A DNA stretch of 64,000 bases from Sneathiella aquimaris. Its GTDB lineage: Bacteria > Pseudomonadota > Alphaproteobacteria > Sneathiellales > Sneathiellaceae. This document shows, one piece after another, positions 37,290 through 44,640 of the stretch. Below the pieces are notes generated by a model, which was not told the DNA's origin, did not search any database, and saw nothing but the letters and a program-made list of their open reading frames with translations. Made by a program: the position numbers and the translations under genes. The stretch is taken from NCBI RefSeq assembly GCF_026409565.1, contig NZ_CP112881.1:3541501-3605500 (forward strand), written 5' to 3'. Positions within the stretch are counted from its first letter, which is position 1. The number at the start of each line of letters is the position of its first letter.

Positions 37290-38683
37290 AAAGGCAAAAC
37301 TTCCTGTTTACTAATCTGACAGATTTAAATGTATTTAAGTGTACGCTGCAAACTGACAATCGGATCAAACCATAATCAAATCAAGAACCTGCCGATACGA
37401 TACGCACAACCCGCCCTTCTCCCTGCACAGCCTGTAACCCCAATGATTTTTTTTACGATTGGAATGGTACATTTCCTGCCAATAAAGACTGGTTTGTCCG
37501 CATTGAACAAACAAAATCTACAGTATTCCCACAGGATCGGACAGCGTCACAAAAACGCTCAACAACAACCAACCCACACAGAAAATCCACAATTCCATGA
37601 AATTACTGAGAATTTTCAGTAACGAACAGGCGCCTGCCAATAACTTGCGTAACACCTTATGCGACATGACCAACAAACTAATGAATAGCCCGATGTTTTG
37701 CAGACACCCTGCGGGTTCAGCCTGTACTGTTTTTCGGCATCTTAAATCACCATGCACGGTGTGCCGTTGCAGGGGAAACATGACATAGACCCTCAACAAT
37801 TCGGCCTTTATTCAGCAAACTAAGTGAAACACTCAGTTTGACAGACCCGCCCGGACAGGGTGCACTGCAAATCCTTTTCATCTTTTCAGAGTCATTAAAA
37901 AATGGTCGAAAAAAACGGTATCAGTAAGATGGCCTGTGAGTGTCCTTAATTTGAAAAGCGTTTATGGGAAGGTCTCCTTGGGAGTCCGCGGTTTTATGAT
38001 GATTTAATTTCATCGATAATAACGCCACTGATGGATTCACGTATGAACGCGGAAACATCCCTCAGTCATACAAGGAAAATTCGGTCACTCTCTTGATATC
38101 TATTGAAGTTCCCTCAAGTGTATATTTCAATACTCAAATATCCGCTCGAATACAGAGTGCTTTACCTGTTGGTCATTTACCATACGCAACTTAAATATTA
38201 ACTGATATTAAGCGTCGCGCTGATAAAAATTCCGTCGATCATTGTAATATCTCCGTTCGCCATTGGTTTCAGCATGCCTGATACAAGCACTTGAACAGAT
38301 AATCCCAAACTGTTCCTGAAGAGCTAATCCGCCTGGCCGTAAAAAGTAGAAACGCATGCCCAAAGGCTCTGGAGGAAATATCAGATTTTATTTCGCCTGA
38401 AGTATATTTGGAACCTGTACTTCTATTGAAAAAAAGCGAACCATCTAAGCGGTTCGACTCGATACATTAAAACGGATATAGAAAACAAAATCTGGCAAAA
38501 ATGAAAAATCAACATATCGCAAACCTCTTGAATAAGATCCAAGACGCGGCTCCGGTGCCTGAAGAAAGCGAAGAGTTTCAAAGGCTCTTATGAAATGTAA
38601 CTTACCACAAGCCCTGGGACCTAATGTGGGTCTGATCCTCATTTTCTGATTTTCATAAATGGAAATCAAATCGATAAGAAGAA
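37290..38683. other. 1.4-kb gap without a supported gene
   Basis: Only short open frames of 60-97 codons occur, on both strands, with no family signal, no good start context and unlike composition. The stretch abuts the left end of the integrative element. It may be decayed DNA from an older insertion. A membrane-like frame at 37518-37799 (minus) and a frame at 38445-38729 (minus) were considered and not accepted. Confidence 0.6.
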
Positions 38684-38701
38684 ATAATGGCGGAGGGAGG
38701 G
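38684..38701 (+). repeat. attL core (direct repeat of the tRNA-Ser 3' end)
   Basis: ATAATGGCGGAGGGAGGG, identical to 44363-44380. The flanking bases differ on both sides, so the identity stops at 18 bp. It marks the end of the element away from the integrase gene. Confidence 0.87.
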
Positions 38702-38750
38702 TCCGCCTGCATTTACTAAATTCCAACAAATTCTGACAATATTTTAACTC

Positions 38751-38770
38751 TACCCATACTTCTACCCATA
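38751..38770 (+). repeat. paired TACCCATA repeats near attL
   Basis: TACCCATA at 38751-38758 and 38763-38770, 12 bp apart start to start. The same pair with the same spacing and orientation occurs at 44223 and 44235 by the integrase start. This suits arm-type integrase binding sites. Confidence 0.65.
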
Positions 38771-38850
38771 TTTAAAATCGACGTACAACCTATTCCGCTA
38801 CTAAGGAAGCGCGTTCAATATCTGTTCCTTTCTACTATAGATAAACGCAG

Positions 38851-38923
38851 GCCCGCAGCTCAGTTGGTAGAGCAACTGACTTTTAATCATTGGGTCAAGG
38901 TTCAAGCCCGAGTGAGGGCACCA
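38851..38923 (+). pseudogene. degenerate tRNA-Lys(TTT)
   Basis: The D-arm GCTCAGTTGGTAGAGC, the anticodon loop CTTTTAA and a 3' CCA are clear, but the sequence is 73 nt instead of 76. The acceptor strands GCCCGCA/TGAGGGC pair only if bases 8 and 9 are missing and leave one mismatch; the anticodon stem has a C-T mismatch and the T stem (CAAGG/CCGAG) has two. It is probably non-functional, or a strongly diverged tRNA carried by the element. Confidence 0.65.
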
Positions 38924-39220
38924 AAATAGATTTCCCTCGCGCGTGCGCACGTACTGGTCCGAAAATCAATTAAGCTTTCGGCAATATGTAAGTAACATTG
39001 AGTGAGACACTTTTTTAGTGACCCCAAAAACTCCACACACTGGAATTTAAAAACCTAGCATTTAAGAAAACCATAAGTTCAACATCTATAGTTTTCCCTA
39101 ATTGATTGGGCTTGTTCAACTTCAAGTTTTTTGAAGTTTTATCTTACCTAGATGTGAGGTTTTGTGAGGCTTCATTAACTGAAAGTAGTATTGATTAAAG
39201 CTCGCCAAGAATACCTCAGG
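38924..39220. other. 297-bp gap without a gene
   Basis: AT-rich, no coding frame with support. It separates the tRNA-Lys remnant from the lipoprotein gene within the integrative element. Confidence 0.55.
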
Positions 39221-39496
39221 CTATTTTACCGTTTTCTCACAAATTCGAAGCTCACCATATCCTTTCTTGTACTCACAATTAAGGCCACATTCATAGTCTC
39301 CTTTTTGAAGAGAACTAATTTGATTGAGCAAGCTAATTGAATTAACTCTGCATTCGTCTAGTGTCGCGAAGACACCAACAAATTTATGAACCGTTAGATT
39401 ACTCCGGTCCGGATAAGCGTAACCTTCCCATTTATCATCGTCGCAACCAGTAAGGACAAACAATGAAATTGCAGCCCAAAATATTACATTGTTCAT
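39221..39496 (-). CDS. small predicted lipoprotein of the element
   Basis: A 91-residue protein with a lipoprotein signal: a hydrophobic start NNVIFWAAISLFVL ending in the lipobox LTGC at about residue 18, then acidic DDDKWEG. The mature part has five further Cys residues or pairs (DECRVNS, YECGLNCEYK, RICEK), so disulfides in the periplasm are likely. I do not recognise the family. It stands at the edge of the element away from the integrase and has its own upstream gap. No good ribosome binding site was noted. Confidence 0.65.
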   Translation of the reverse strand: MNNVIFWAAISLFVLTGCDDDKWEGYAYPDRSNLTVHKFVGVFATLDECRVNSISLLNQISSLQKGDYECGLNCEYKKGYGELRICEKTVK

Positions 39497-39776
39497 GGTT
39501 ACTCTCTCTAGAGTTAAAAATATTATTAAACCGATAGTTATCTTGCATGAAAGTTCACAAATCCTTATATTTATTTTTAAGCGCCTTCGGGGGTTACCAG
39601 CTTGCTGGTTTCGGTGTAGGGAATTGGACCTGACGTGCCGTTCGTACTCCGAAGCGCTTCCCTATTTCATAACCTTCTGAGTTAAATTTTAAGCTCTAGT
39701 TTCCCCTGTGCTGTTCCACTGCATACGAACGTTGCGGCAAGCAAAGTAATTAAAACGTTTGAGTAATTTTTTAGAA

Positions 39777-40388
39777 CTACCAGCCAAAATAGGCAGCCGC
39801 TGCCAAGTTACTTCTCTGTGCCGCTCGCTCAGATTTATCTTTCAATTTCCTATAGGTTTTCCAATGCATTCCCTTGGGCTTTGCAGGGAATGGGTCGCCC
39901 GTGTAGGTGCTGCCACCCAAACGCTGGCGGATGTCCTGAGCGGTCGTTAAGTGCCGATACATTGGGGTTTCATGCTGGCTTTGATAAGCAAGGTTATAGG
40001 CTTTACGACTTGCGAAGATATCACCGTTGGGGGGAGCATATAGTTTTGCAACCCGAGTACCATTGGACGGACATAGAAACCACCAGCGTAAGCCACCGTA
40101 ATTAGGGCGCGTGGTTGTTAGGTGGACTCGATAATCTATAGGCTTTCCCTTGTGGCTGTAATGCAGTCGCATCCAAGCGGTATCCGGGGTAATCAGGTTT
40201 GCTTCATATCCAATGCTGGCGACTTTTTCTCCATCGCTCACCCTGTTCCAAATGAGGGGACCAGAAACATGCTTACCAGGTACAACGAGTTTTTGACGTA
40301 TCAATTTGCATAGATCGATTGTTAGTCCATCTTCAATAGTCGTTTTTGTATTCCATCTATACCAACTACCAGAACCGCTACCGCCCAT
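39777..40388 (-). CDS. MGGSGSG-type element protein with lost zinc-ribbon cysteines
   Basis: A 203-residue protein of a type common in phages and integrative elements, recognised by its MGGSGSGSWYRW start, the middle GYEANLITPDTAWMRLHYSH and NYGGLRWWFLCPSNGTRVAKLY. As I recall the family, a CPxCG ... CRxC zinc ribbon usually sits in the last segment; here it reads CPSNG and ASRKAYNLAY, so three of four cysteines are missing. The start at 40388 has AAAGGCG upstream; ten extra residues are possible. The C-terminus is basic. The function is unknown. Confidence 0.75.
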   Translation of the reverse strand: MGGSGSGSWYRWNTKTTIEDGLTIDLCKLIRQKLVVPGKHVSGPLIWNRVSDGEKVASIGYEANLITPDTAWMRLHYSHKGKPIDYRVHLTTTRPNYGGLRWWFLCPSNGTRVAKLYAPPNGDIFASRKAYNLAYQSQHETPMYRHLTTAQDIRQRLGGSTYTGDPFPAKPKGMHWKTYRKLKDKSERAAQRSNLAAAAYFGW

Positions 40389-40530
40389 TTGTACGCCTTT
40401 CTTTATTATCGAAATCAATAGGAAAAATAGTGCCTAGTGCCTTCAAGGGGTTTCTGTTTTATGAGATATGATTTCACCCCCTTATAAAACTCACTTTCGT
40501 CTTTCCCCATGGGTATATGGTTATTATATA

Positions 40531-40548
40531 CGTTCCCGAAATAGGACC
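40531..40548 (+). repeat. CGTTCC-N4-ATAGGACC repeat, copy 1
   Basis: CGTTCC-CGAA-ATAGGACC, matching 40606-40623 (CGTTCC-TTAG-ATAGGACC) at all but the four middle bases. The two copies are 75 bp apart in the same orientation around a strong hairpin. Confidence 0.5.
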
Positions 40549-40578
40549 ATGAGGACCCCTCAAAAAGGCCCTCACGGT
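40546..40578 (-). terminator. strong hairpin between two element genes
   Basis: ACCATGAGGACC (40546-40557) and GGCCCTCACGGT (40567-40578) form a 12-bp stem; on the minus strand the two differences are G-T wobble pairs, so the structure suits a transcript from the gene ending at 40602. The T-run is inside the loop rather than behind the stem, so it may be a pause or processing site. Confidence 0.5.
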
Positions 40579-40601
40579 TCCTGAAACAAGACAGTAGAAA
40601 A

Positions 40602-41066
40602 TTAGCGTTCCTTAGATAGGACCGTTAGAGGGTCGAGGTGGCTCATTTCGGGACCTATCTCTGTTTTTCGAAAGCACATTCCTGGCTTCCAATTTCGCCA
40701 ATCGTTTGTTGCCTGCTTCCCATTGCAGCCTTGATCCGTGATACGCCACAAAGTCGCCTTCCGACCCATCATGTGACCAATCTTCATAAGCTCAATAAAT
40801 CCTCTCTCTTCCAGCTCATAGAAAGCTGTCTGCACGCTGCTTCTGCCCACGCCAAGGCACTTGGCAGCCTGCCTGTAAGAAAGATGGACCTCGCCATTGT
40901 TAAAACCATTAAAACGGCTCCTCAATTCAAGCCACACTTTCACAGATACGGGTTTCAAACTCCTAAAAGCTTCACTCTGAGCCATTGAATAAGGAACCGG
41001 AATGAATTGTGGATTAGCATTCCGGCCCTTGGCATTTACCTTGGCTTTACTGCGCCTTCGCGTCAT
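40602..41066 (-). CDS. winged-helix protein of the element
   Basis: A 154-residue basic protein. After a Lys/Arg-rich start (TRRRSKAKVNAKGRN), FIPVPYSMAQSEAFRSLKPV precedes SYRQAAKCLGVGRSSVQTAFYELEERGFIEL, a clear winged helix-turn-helix of the kind seen in phage and plasmid regulators and replication proteins. The ATG at 41066 overlaps the previous gene by 20 bp. Repeats around its end may be its binding sites. Whether it regulates or initiates replication is not determined. Confidence 0.78.
   Translation of the reverse strand: MTRRRSKAKVNAKGRNANPQFIPVPYSMAQSEAFRSLKPVSVKVWLELRSRFNGFNNGEVHLSYRQAAKCLGVGRSSVQTAFYELEERGFIELMKIGHMMGRKATLWRITDQGCNGKQATNDWRNWKPGMCFRKTEIGPEMSHLDPLTVLSKER
40606..40623 (+). 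repeat. CGTTCC-N4-ATAGGACC repeat, copy 2
   Basis: Same-orientation partner of 40531-40548. It overlaps the last codons of the winged-helix gene, and a near-inverse copy of the half site (GGACCTATC) occurs at 40651-40659. Confidence 0.5.
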
Positions 41067-41349
41067 CAAACTCTCGCTCAAGCAACCTGACATTCGACCT
41101 AAGGACATAACGTGCATGCCTACCCGGAAACTGGCCTGTATGCGACTCATTAATCGTTTGGATATCTATATGATACTCGTGCCTCAAATTATGCACATAA
41201 GCGCTCCAGCGTGGCCCTGGCGTATCAATGGGGCTACATCCCCTCTTACCTGCCTCAATCATAGACTTCAGAGCCCAGGCATTGCGGCCACTAAGCGTGA
41301 TAATCTGAGACTCACTCAGACACCTTTCAATGGAGAATGTCAATTTCAT
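41047..41349 (-). CDS. small winged-helix domain protein
   Basis: A 100-residue protein. RCLSESQIITLSGRNAWALKSMI then GCSPIDTPGPRWSAYVHNLRHEYHIDIQTI and GRHARYVLRSNVRLLE form a pattern I know from alphaproteobacterial phage and island genes annotated as winged helix domain proteins. It starts with ATGA over the stop of the upstream small gene. A role in element gene control or DNA replication is inferred from this setting only. Confidence 0.78.
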   Translation of the reverse strand: MKLTFSIERCLSESQIITLSGRNAWALKSMIEAGKRGCSPIDTPGPRWSAYVHNLRHEYHIDIQTINESHTGQFPGRHARYVLRSNVRLLEREFDDAKAQ

Positions 41350-41519
41350 TTGACACCTCCAAACTTCATTAGCTCTGCGTAAAAAGCGGCTTGTGTAACT
41401 GGCAGGCCATGTTGGTGGGCGAGTCGTTTAACCTGCCACCTTTGCCGGGAATCTCGCACCATCGTTGACTTTGGTATTGGTGAATTGAAATTGAATGATA
41501 ATTGGGGTAGGCTACGCAT
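41346..41519 (-). CDS. 57-residue element protein
   Basis: A small basic protein ending RQRWQVKRLAHQHGLPVTQAAFYAELMKFGGVK-like (read in two parts: RQRWQVKRLAHQHGLPV and TQAAFYAELMKF), a helix-turn-helix-like pattern often found just before the small winged-helix gene in such islands. The ATG at 41519 is preferred because AGGA lies nine bases upstream; a TTG at 41600 would give 84 residues. No function is known. Confidence 0.6.
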   Translation of the reverse strand: MRSLPQLSFNFNSPIPKSTMVRDSRQRWQVKRLAHQHGLPVTQAAFYAELMKFGGVK

Positions 41520-41596
41520 GTTTTTCGTTCCTAATGAAAAATAAAGTTTCAAGGCCCCCATGCGTTGCAGCGCGTGGGGGTTTCTCCACGAATATC

Positions 41597-41806
41597 TCAA
41601 GAGTTTGCTCCCTTTAATTCAGGAAGGCTCTCGAGCCATTTCTCCAATTCTGATGTGGGAATTAGGGTACGCCGACCTGATTTACGGGCGACAATACGCC
41701 CAGCAGCGATTTCCTGATAAAGTTTGGTTCTTCCAATACCAGCCTCGGCACAAAACTCAGATACAGAAAGAACAGTTCGTTTAACTAGATGAGTTGATAG
41801 GTTCAA
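41597..41806 (-). CDS. AlpA/excisionase-like DNA-binding protein
   Basis: A 69-residue MerR-like single-domain protein. VLSVSEFCAEAGIGRTKLYQ is the helix-turn-helix, and IAAGRIVARKSGRRTLIPTSELEKWLE the wing and terminal helix of the excisionase family. The start is TTG, with AAGGA six bases upstream. In P4-like islands this protein switches integrase expression or excision. It is the first gene of the small-gene run and follows an inverted repeat at 41878. Confidence 0.85.
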   Translation of the reverse strand: MNLSTHLVKRTVLSVSEFCAEAGIGRTKLYQEIAAGRIVARKSGRRTLIPTSELEKWLESLPELKGANS

Positions 41807-41877
41807 AATGTTTCCTTTCTAAACAATCTCATAACGGACATTTAGAAAGATAAACGAACAGAATGGAGTCAAGTAGT

Positions 41878-41901
41878 CTCTAAGGTTAAGCAACCTTAGA
41901 G
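41878..41901. promoter_or_regulatory. perfect 10-bp inverted repeat upstream of the AlpA-like gene
   Basis: CTCTAAGGTT and AACCTTAGAG around a 4-bp centre AAGC. It lies between the end of the 349-residue gene and the AlpA-like gene, close to a TTGACT on the minus strand (41867-41872). No T-run follows. An operator for the AlpA-like protein fits best; a hairpin for the upstream transcript is the alternative. Confidence 0.5.
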
Positions 41902-41932
41902 AGGTTTGCCGTAAGCGGGAGAAAACTAGGCC

Positions 41933-42982
41933 CTAAAATTCACCGCCATGCATATTGTGAAGTATAAACTTGTATTGGTACTCAAAAACCATTTTGGAAA
42001 AGTAATTTTGATTCATTAGATTCTTCGCATCTAACCAAGATAATTCTGATACGTTTTGGAGTTTATTCACCGATGGTGGGCATCCATGATTCATGTAATA
42101 CATTGCGTAAAACGATACGGCTTTTTCAATTTTGTTAAAATGCTCAAACTGTCTATTTGCATCTATCACACCCAACAACTCCAAAGCCAAGTATGTTCCA
42201 ACCAAAATTTCCGAAGGTTGTTCATGCATATACTCAGGCTTACTCGCCGCTTCCATGTAATTCAGCATTCTTAAGGCTTTTCCATTTTTAACGCTTGCTG
42301 TCGGGTTGCCAGGAATCGCTGCAATTAGGTCAACTAATTCAATTGGAGGCGCTTCATTATTGTCGCTGCACGTTTTAAGCAGAAATACGCCTAGCCTATG
42401 CAACCAACTATTTCCAATTTTAGCTTGAGAAGAACAAGCAGGGTCTCCATGCACAGTTACTATATGCACATATCGCGATGCGACTATCGATAATAAAAAG
42501 GTCCAATCACCGGAATAGGGAGATCTGCGTATCAACCATGCCAACGCCCTCAGTTTACAAGCATAGCATGGATTTATCAGAAACTTCGTGATTGCTATCA
42601 ACGCCTCTAAATCTTGATATATCTTATATTTTTTGCTGTAGAACTCTTCGTCATTCGATTTGATAGTTATAAACTCGGTACAATCAACCATAAGCATACT
42701 CAGCTCTTGATAAATGTTACTCAAGGACTCGCCTTTATTATTTGGGCTGCGATTTATCTCAATTTCTAATATTTGCTGAACTGCTTCCGTAGACTCCTTC
42801 GAATAACAACTATGCTGCGCTATTGTTCCAATAAATTCCAGAGTAACAAAAACACGCTTGTTTACCGTCTCTTCTAAATCATCTTCACTTGTCCATTCTA
42901 AACAGTAGTCCTCCAGCTCGATAATGGCGTGGTACAATTTCTCTTCTTCTTTCAAGGAGTCTATTCCTGATTTGCTTGACAT
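41933..42982 (-). CDS. uncharacterised 349-residue protein coupled to the integrase
   Basis: I do not recognise this protein. It is intact, soluble, mostly helical by residue pattern and acidic at the start (KEEEKLYHAIIELEDYCLEW), with a CxxC in INPCYACKLRALAWLIRRS, more Cys in DPACSSQAKIGNSWLHRLG and LLKTCSDNN, and HNMHGGEF at the end. No P-loop, nuclease, kinase or membrane motif is visible. The ATG comes 3 bp after the integrase stop with no ribosome site, so it is probably translated by reinitiation. Codon use is AT-rich like the integrase. Cargo at this position is often defence- or fitness-related, which is inference. Confidence 0.75.
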   Translation of the reverse strand: MSSKSGIDSLKEEEKLYHAIIELEDYCLEWTSEDDLEETVNKRVFVTLEFIGTIAQHSCYSKESTEAVQQILEIEINRSPNNKGESLSNIYQELSMLMVDCTEFITIKSNDEEFYSKKYKIYQDLEALIAITKFLINPCYACKLRALAWLIRRSPYSGDWTFLLSIVASRYVHIVTVHGDPACSSQAKIGNSWLHRLGVFLLKTCSDNNEAPPIELVDLIAAIPGNPTASVKNGKALRMLNYMEAASKPEYMHEQPSEILVGTYLALELLGVIDANRQFEHFNKIEKAVSFYAMYYMNHGCPPSVNKLQNVSELSWLDAKNLMNQNYFSKMVFEYQYKFILHNMHGGEF

Positions 42983-42985
42983 AAT

Positions 42986-44221
42986 CTAACTGGAACCAGC
43001 TTCAAACTTAACAATTTCACACTTTCCTGACGCAGAGAGTACAAACAAACTCCAATCCCTCATGAGCCAGACACGCTTCTGAAATAAGTCCCCACGCCTA
43101 TATGCAGCCTCGACTTGAGAACCTACCGCATGGGCCAATGCCATCTCGGAAACCTCGTTAGGATAATTTGTGCTTTCAGAAACCCAGTCTTTGAAGGTTG
43201 ACCGGAAGCCATGAACCGTTAAACCTTTCCGCTTCATACGCTTAAGCAGATTTAGAAATGCCATATTAGAGAGATGACCTCTCCCTCCTTGCCCTGGTAA
43301 AATGTATTTTGATTGCCTTACTTCTTCCAGATTCTGCAGAACCTCCAGCGCACTCTCAGACAGGGGAACACGGTGTTCTTTTCCACTCTTCATTCTTTCG
43401 GCAGGAACAACCCACAAGGCTTTTTCTTTATCAATTTCTGACCATTCGGCTTCAATGACTTCACTTGTTCTCGCGGCTGTTAAAATCAGAAACTGGAGAC
43501 CCAGAGAGGCAATCCCATCTTGCTCCTTCAACTCTATCATGAGTTCTGCTATTTCAGAATATGGAAGGGCTTGATGATGCTTTACTTTCTGCACTCTGTT
43601 TCTTGCAGGCAGGAGGGTTTTCAGATTTCCTTTCCAGCGCGCTGGATTCTCGCCCTCCCTATATTTCCGAACGGAGGCCCAATCAAGTATGGATTCTATA
43701 CGACCCCTAACACGACTAGCTGTCTCGGGTTTGCTAGTCCAAATGGGTTCTAATATTTTCAGGATAAGCCCAATATCAACATCCGCAACAGACAACACCC
43801 CAATATGGGGATACACATAGGTGTCAAGCGTATTCGTCCACTGCTGAGCATGCTTAACACTTTTCCAAGAGATGCTATGGCTAGAAATGTATTTCTCAGC
43901 ACACTCCTTGAATGTAACTGTTTTGAGGGTTTCCGCATTAAGAGCCAGCTTATCTGCCTTCCTCTTTTCTATAGGGTCTACCCCTTCTCTCACTAGGTCA
44001 CGAGATTTATGAGCCTCGTCCCTTGCCCTAGCTAGGGAAATGTCTGGATATGGCCCTAACCCCATGTCTCTTTTCCGCTTATTCAAGGTGAAGCGAAATA
44101 TCCAGGACTTAGTATTATAGCTACTAACCTGTAGATAAAGCCCCCCTCCATCAGAATAGAGTCCTTTTTTGTTCTCCGATTTAATGCCTATTGCATTCAG
44201 TTTATGAAGTTGTCTCGCCAC
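42986..44221 (-). CDS. P4-type tyrosine recombinase integrase
   Basis: A 411-residue integrase. The N-terminal DUF4102 arm-binding domain (LYSDGGGLYLQVSSYNTKSW, KRDMGLGPYPDISLARARDE) is followed by the SAM-like core-binding domain and the catalytic domain with Arg in LTAARTSEVIEAEWSEID, the His-x-x-Arg of HGFRSTFKDW, His in LAHAVG and the nucleophile Tyr in EAAYRRGD. All catalytic residues are present, so the element may still excise. It lies beside tRNA-Ser, its target. Starts at ATG 44221, directly next to the paired TACCCAT repeats. Confidence 0.95.
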   Translation of the reverse strand: MARQLHKLNAIGIKSENKKGLYSDGGGLYLQVSSYNTKSWIFRFTLNKRKRDMGLGPYPDISLARARDEAHKSRDLVREGVDPIEKRKADKLALNAETLKTVTFKECAEKYISSHSISWKSVKHAQQWTNTLDTYVYPHIGVLSVADVDIGLILKILEPIWTSKPETASRVRGRIESILDWASVRKYREGENPARWKGNLKTLLPARNRVQKVKHHQALPYSEIAELMIELKEQDGIASLGLQFLILTAARTSEVIEAEWSEIDKEKALWVVPAERMKSGKEHRVPLSESALEVLQNLEEVRQSKYILPGQGGRGHLSNMAFLNLLKRMKRKGLTVHGFRSTFKDWVSESTNYPNEVSEMALAHAVGSQVEAAYRRGDLFQKRVWLMRDWSLFVLSASGKCEIVKFEAGSS

Positions 44222-44222
44222 C

Positions 44223-44242
44223 TACCCATCCTCCTACCCATA
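44223..44242 (+). repeat. paired TACCCAT repeats upstream of the integrase
   Basis: TACCCATC at 44223-44230 and TACCCATA at 44235-44242, 12 bp apart, as near attL. The right copy continues as TACCCATACTTTAAA, similar to the TACCCATATTTAAAA near attL. They lie directly before the integrase ATG, so binding could both aid recombination and repress int. Confidence 0.65.
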
Positions 44243-44362
44243 CTTTAAAGAAGGATGTAAGCACACATTAGAAATTATCAATGAACAGAAGCGAATTAAA
44301 GGCCTTTTATAAACTGCTCTTTAGTGGATGCTGGTGAAAGTAGTTGGATGTAGAAAATCAGG

Positions 44363-44380
44363 ATAATGGCGGAGGGAGGG
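44363..44380 (+). repeat. attR core within the tRNA-Ser 3' end
   Basis: ATAATGGCGGAGGGAGGG, identical to 38684-38701. TGG at 44367-44369 is the CCA of the tRNA on the minus strand. Confidence 0.87.
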
Positions 44381-44457
44381 GGATTCGAACCCCCGATACG
44401 GTGTTGCCGTATACACACTTTCCAGGCGTGCGCCTTCAGCCACTCGGCCACCCCTCC
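44367..44457 (-). tRNA. tRNA-Ser(GGA)
   Basis: A 91-nt class II tRNA with encoded CCA. The acceptor GGAGGGG pairs with TCCCTCC (one G-T), the D-arm is GCCGAGTGGCTGAAGGC, the anticodon stem-loop CACGC-CTGGAAA-GTGTG gives anticodon GGA, a long variable arm follows (TATACGGCAACACCGTAT), and the T-arm is GGGGG-TTCGAAT-CCCCC. It is intact and serves as the attachment site of the integrative element. Confidence 0.96.
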
Positions 44458-44640
44458 GCAGGGTCCCATAAAGGTTTGGGACCGGGGGAATATACCCAAC
44501 AAAACGAAGAAAGCAAGCCCGCATCACAGCTTTTAAGGAAAATCATTGTGTGGCGACGGGGTTTGGCGTTAGTCTGCTGCCTTGAACAGGGGGTTAGGCT
44601 GACCTTCAGCCTGTAATCAATAAGTGTATTGGGGTTTATT

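Larger units (their letters stand above)
38684..44380. mobile_element. 5.7-kb integrative element in tRNA-Ser
   Basis: Bounded by an exact 18-bp direct repeat, ATAATGGCGGAGGGAGGG, at 38684-38701 and 44363-44380, the second copy being the 3' end of tRNA-Ser(GGA) with its CCA. A P4-type integrase gene lies next to the tRNA. Inside are an AlpA-like regulator, a small winged-helix module, a lipoprotein, an MGGSGSG-type protein, a degenerate tRNA-Lys and a 349-residue protein of unknown role. No capsid, relaxase or transposase gene is present, so it resembles a small genomic island or satellite. Confidence 0.88.

Noticed and set aside
37518-37799. 93-residue membrane-like frame in the gap before the island
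   Set aside because: No ribosome site, no family resemblance, composition typical of chance frames.
38445-38729. 94-residue frame on the minus strand crossing attL
   Set aside because: It runs across the recombination site and shows no homology I can recognise.
38684-44380. Prophage
   Set aside because: No capsid, tail, terminase or lysis gene; the content fits a small integrative island.
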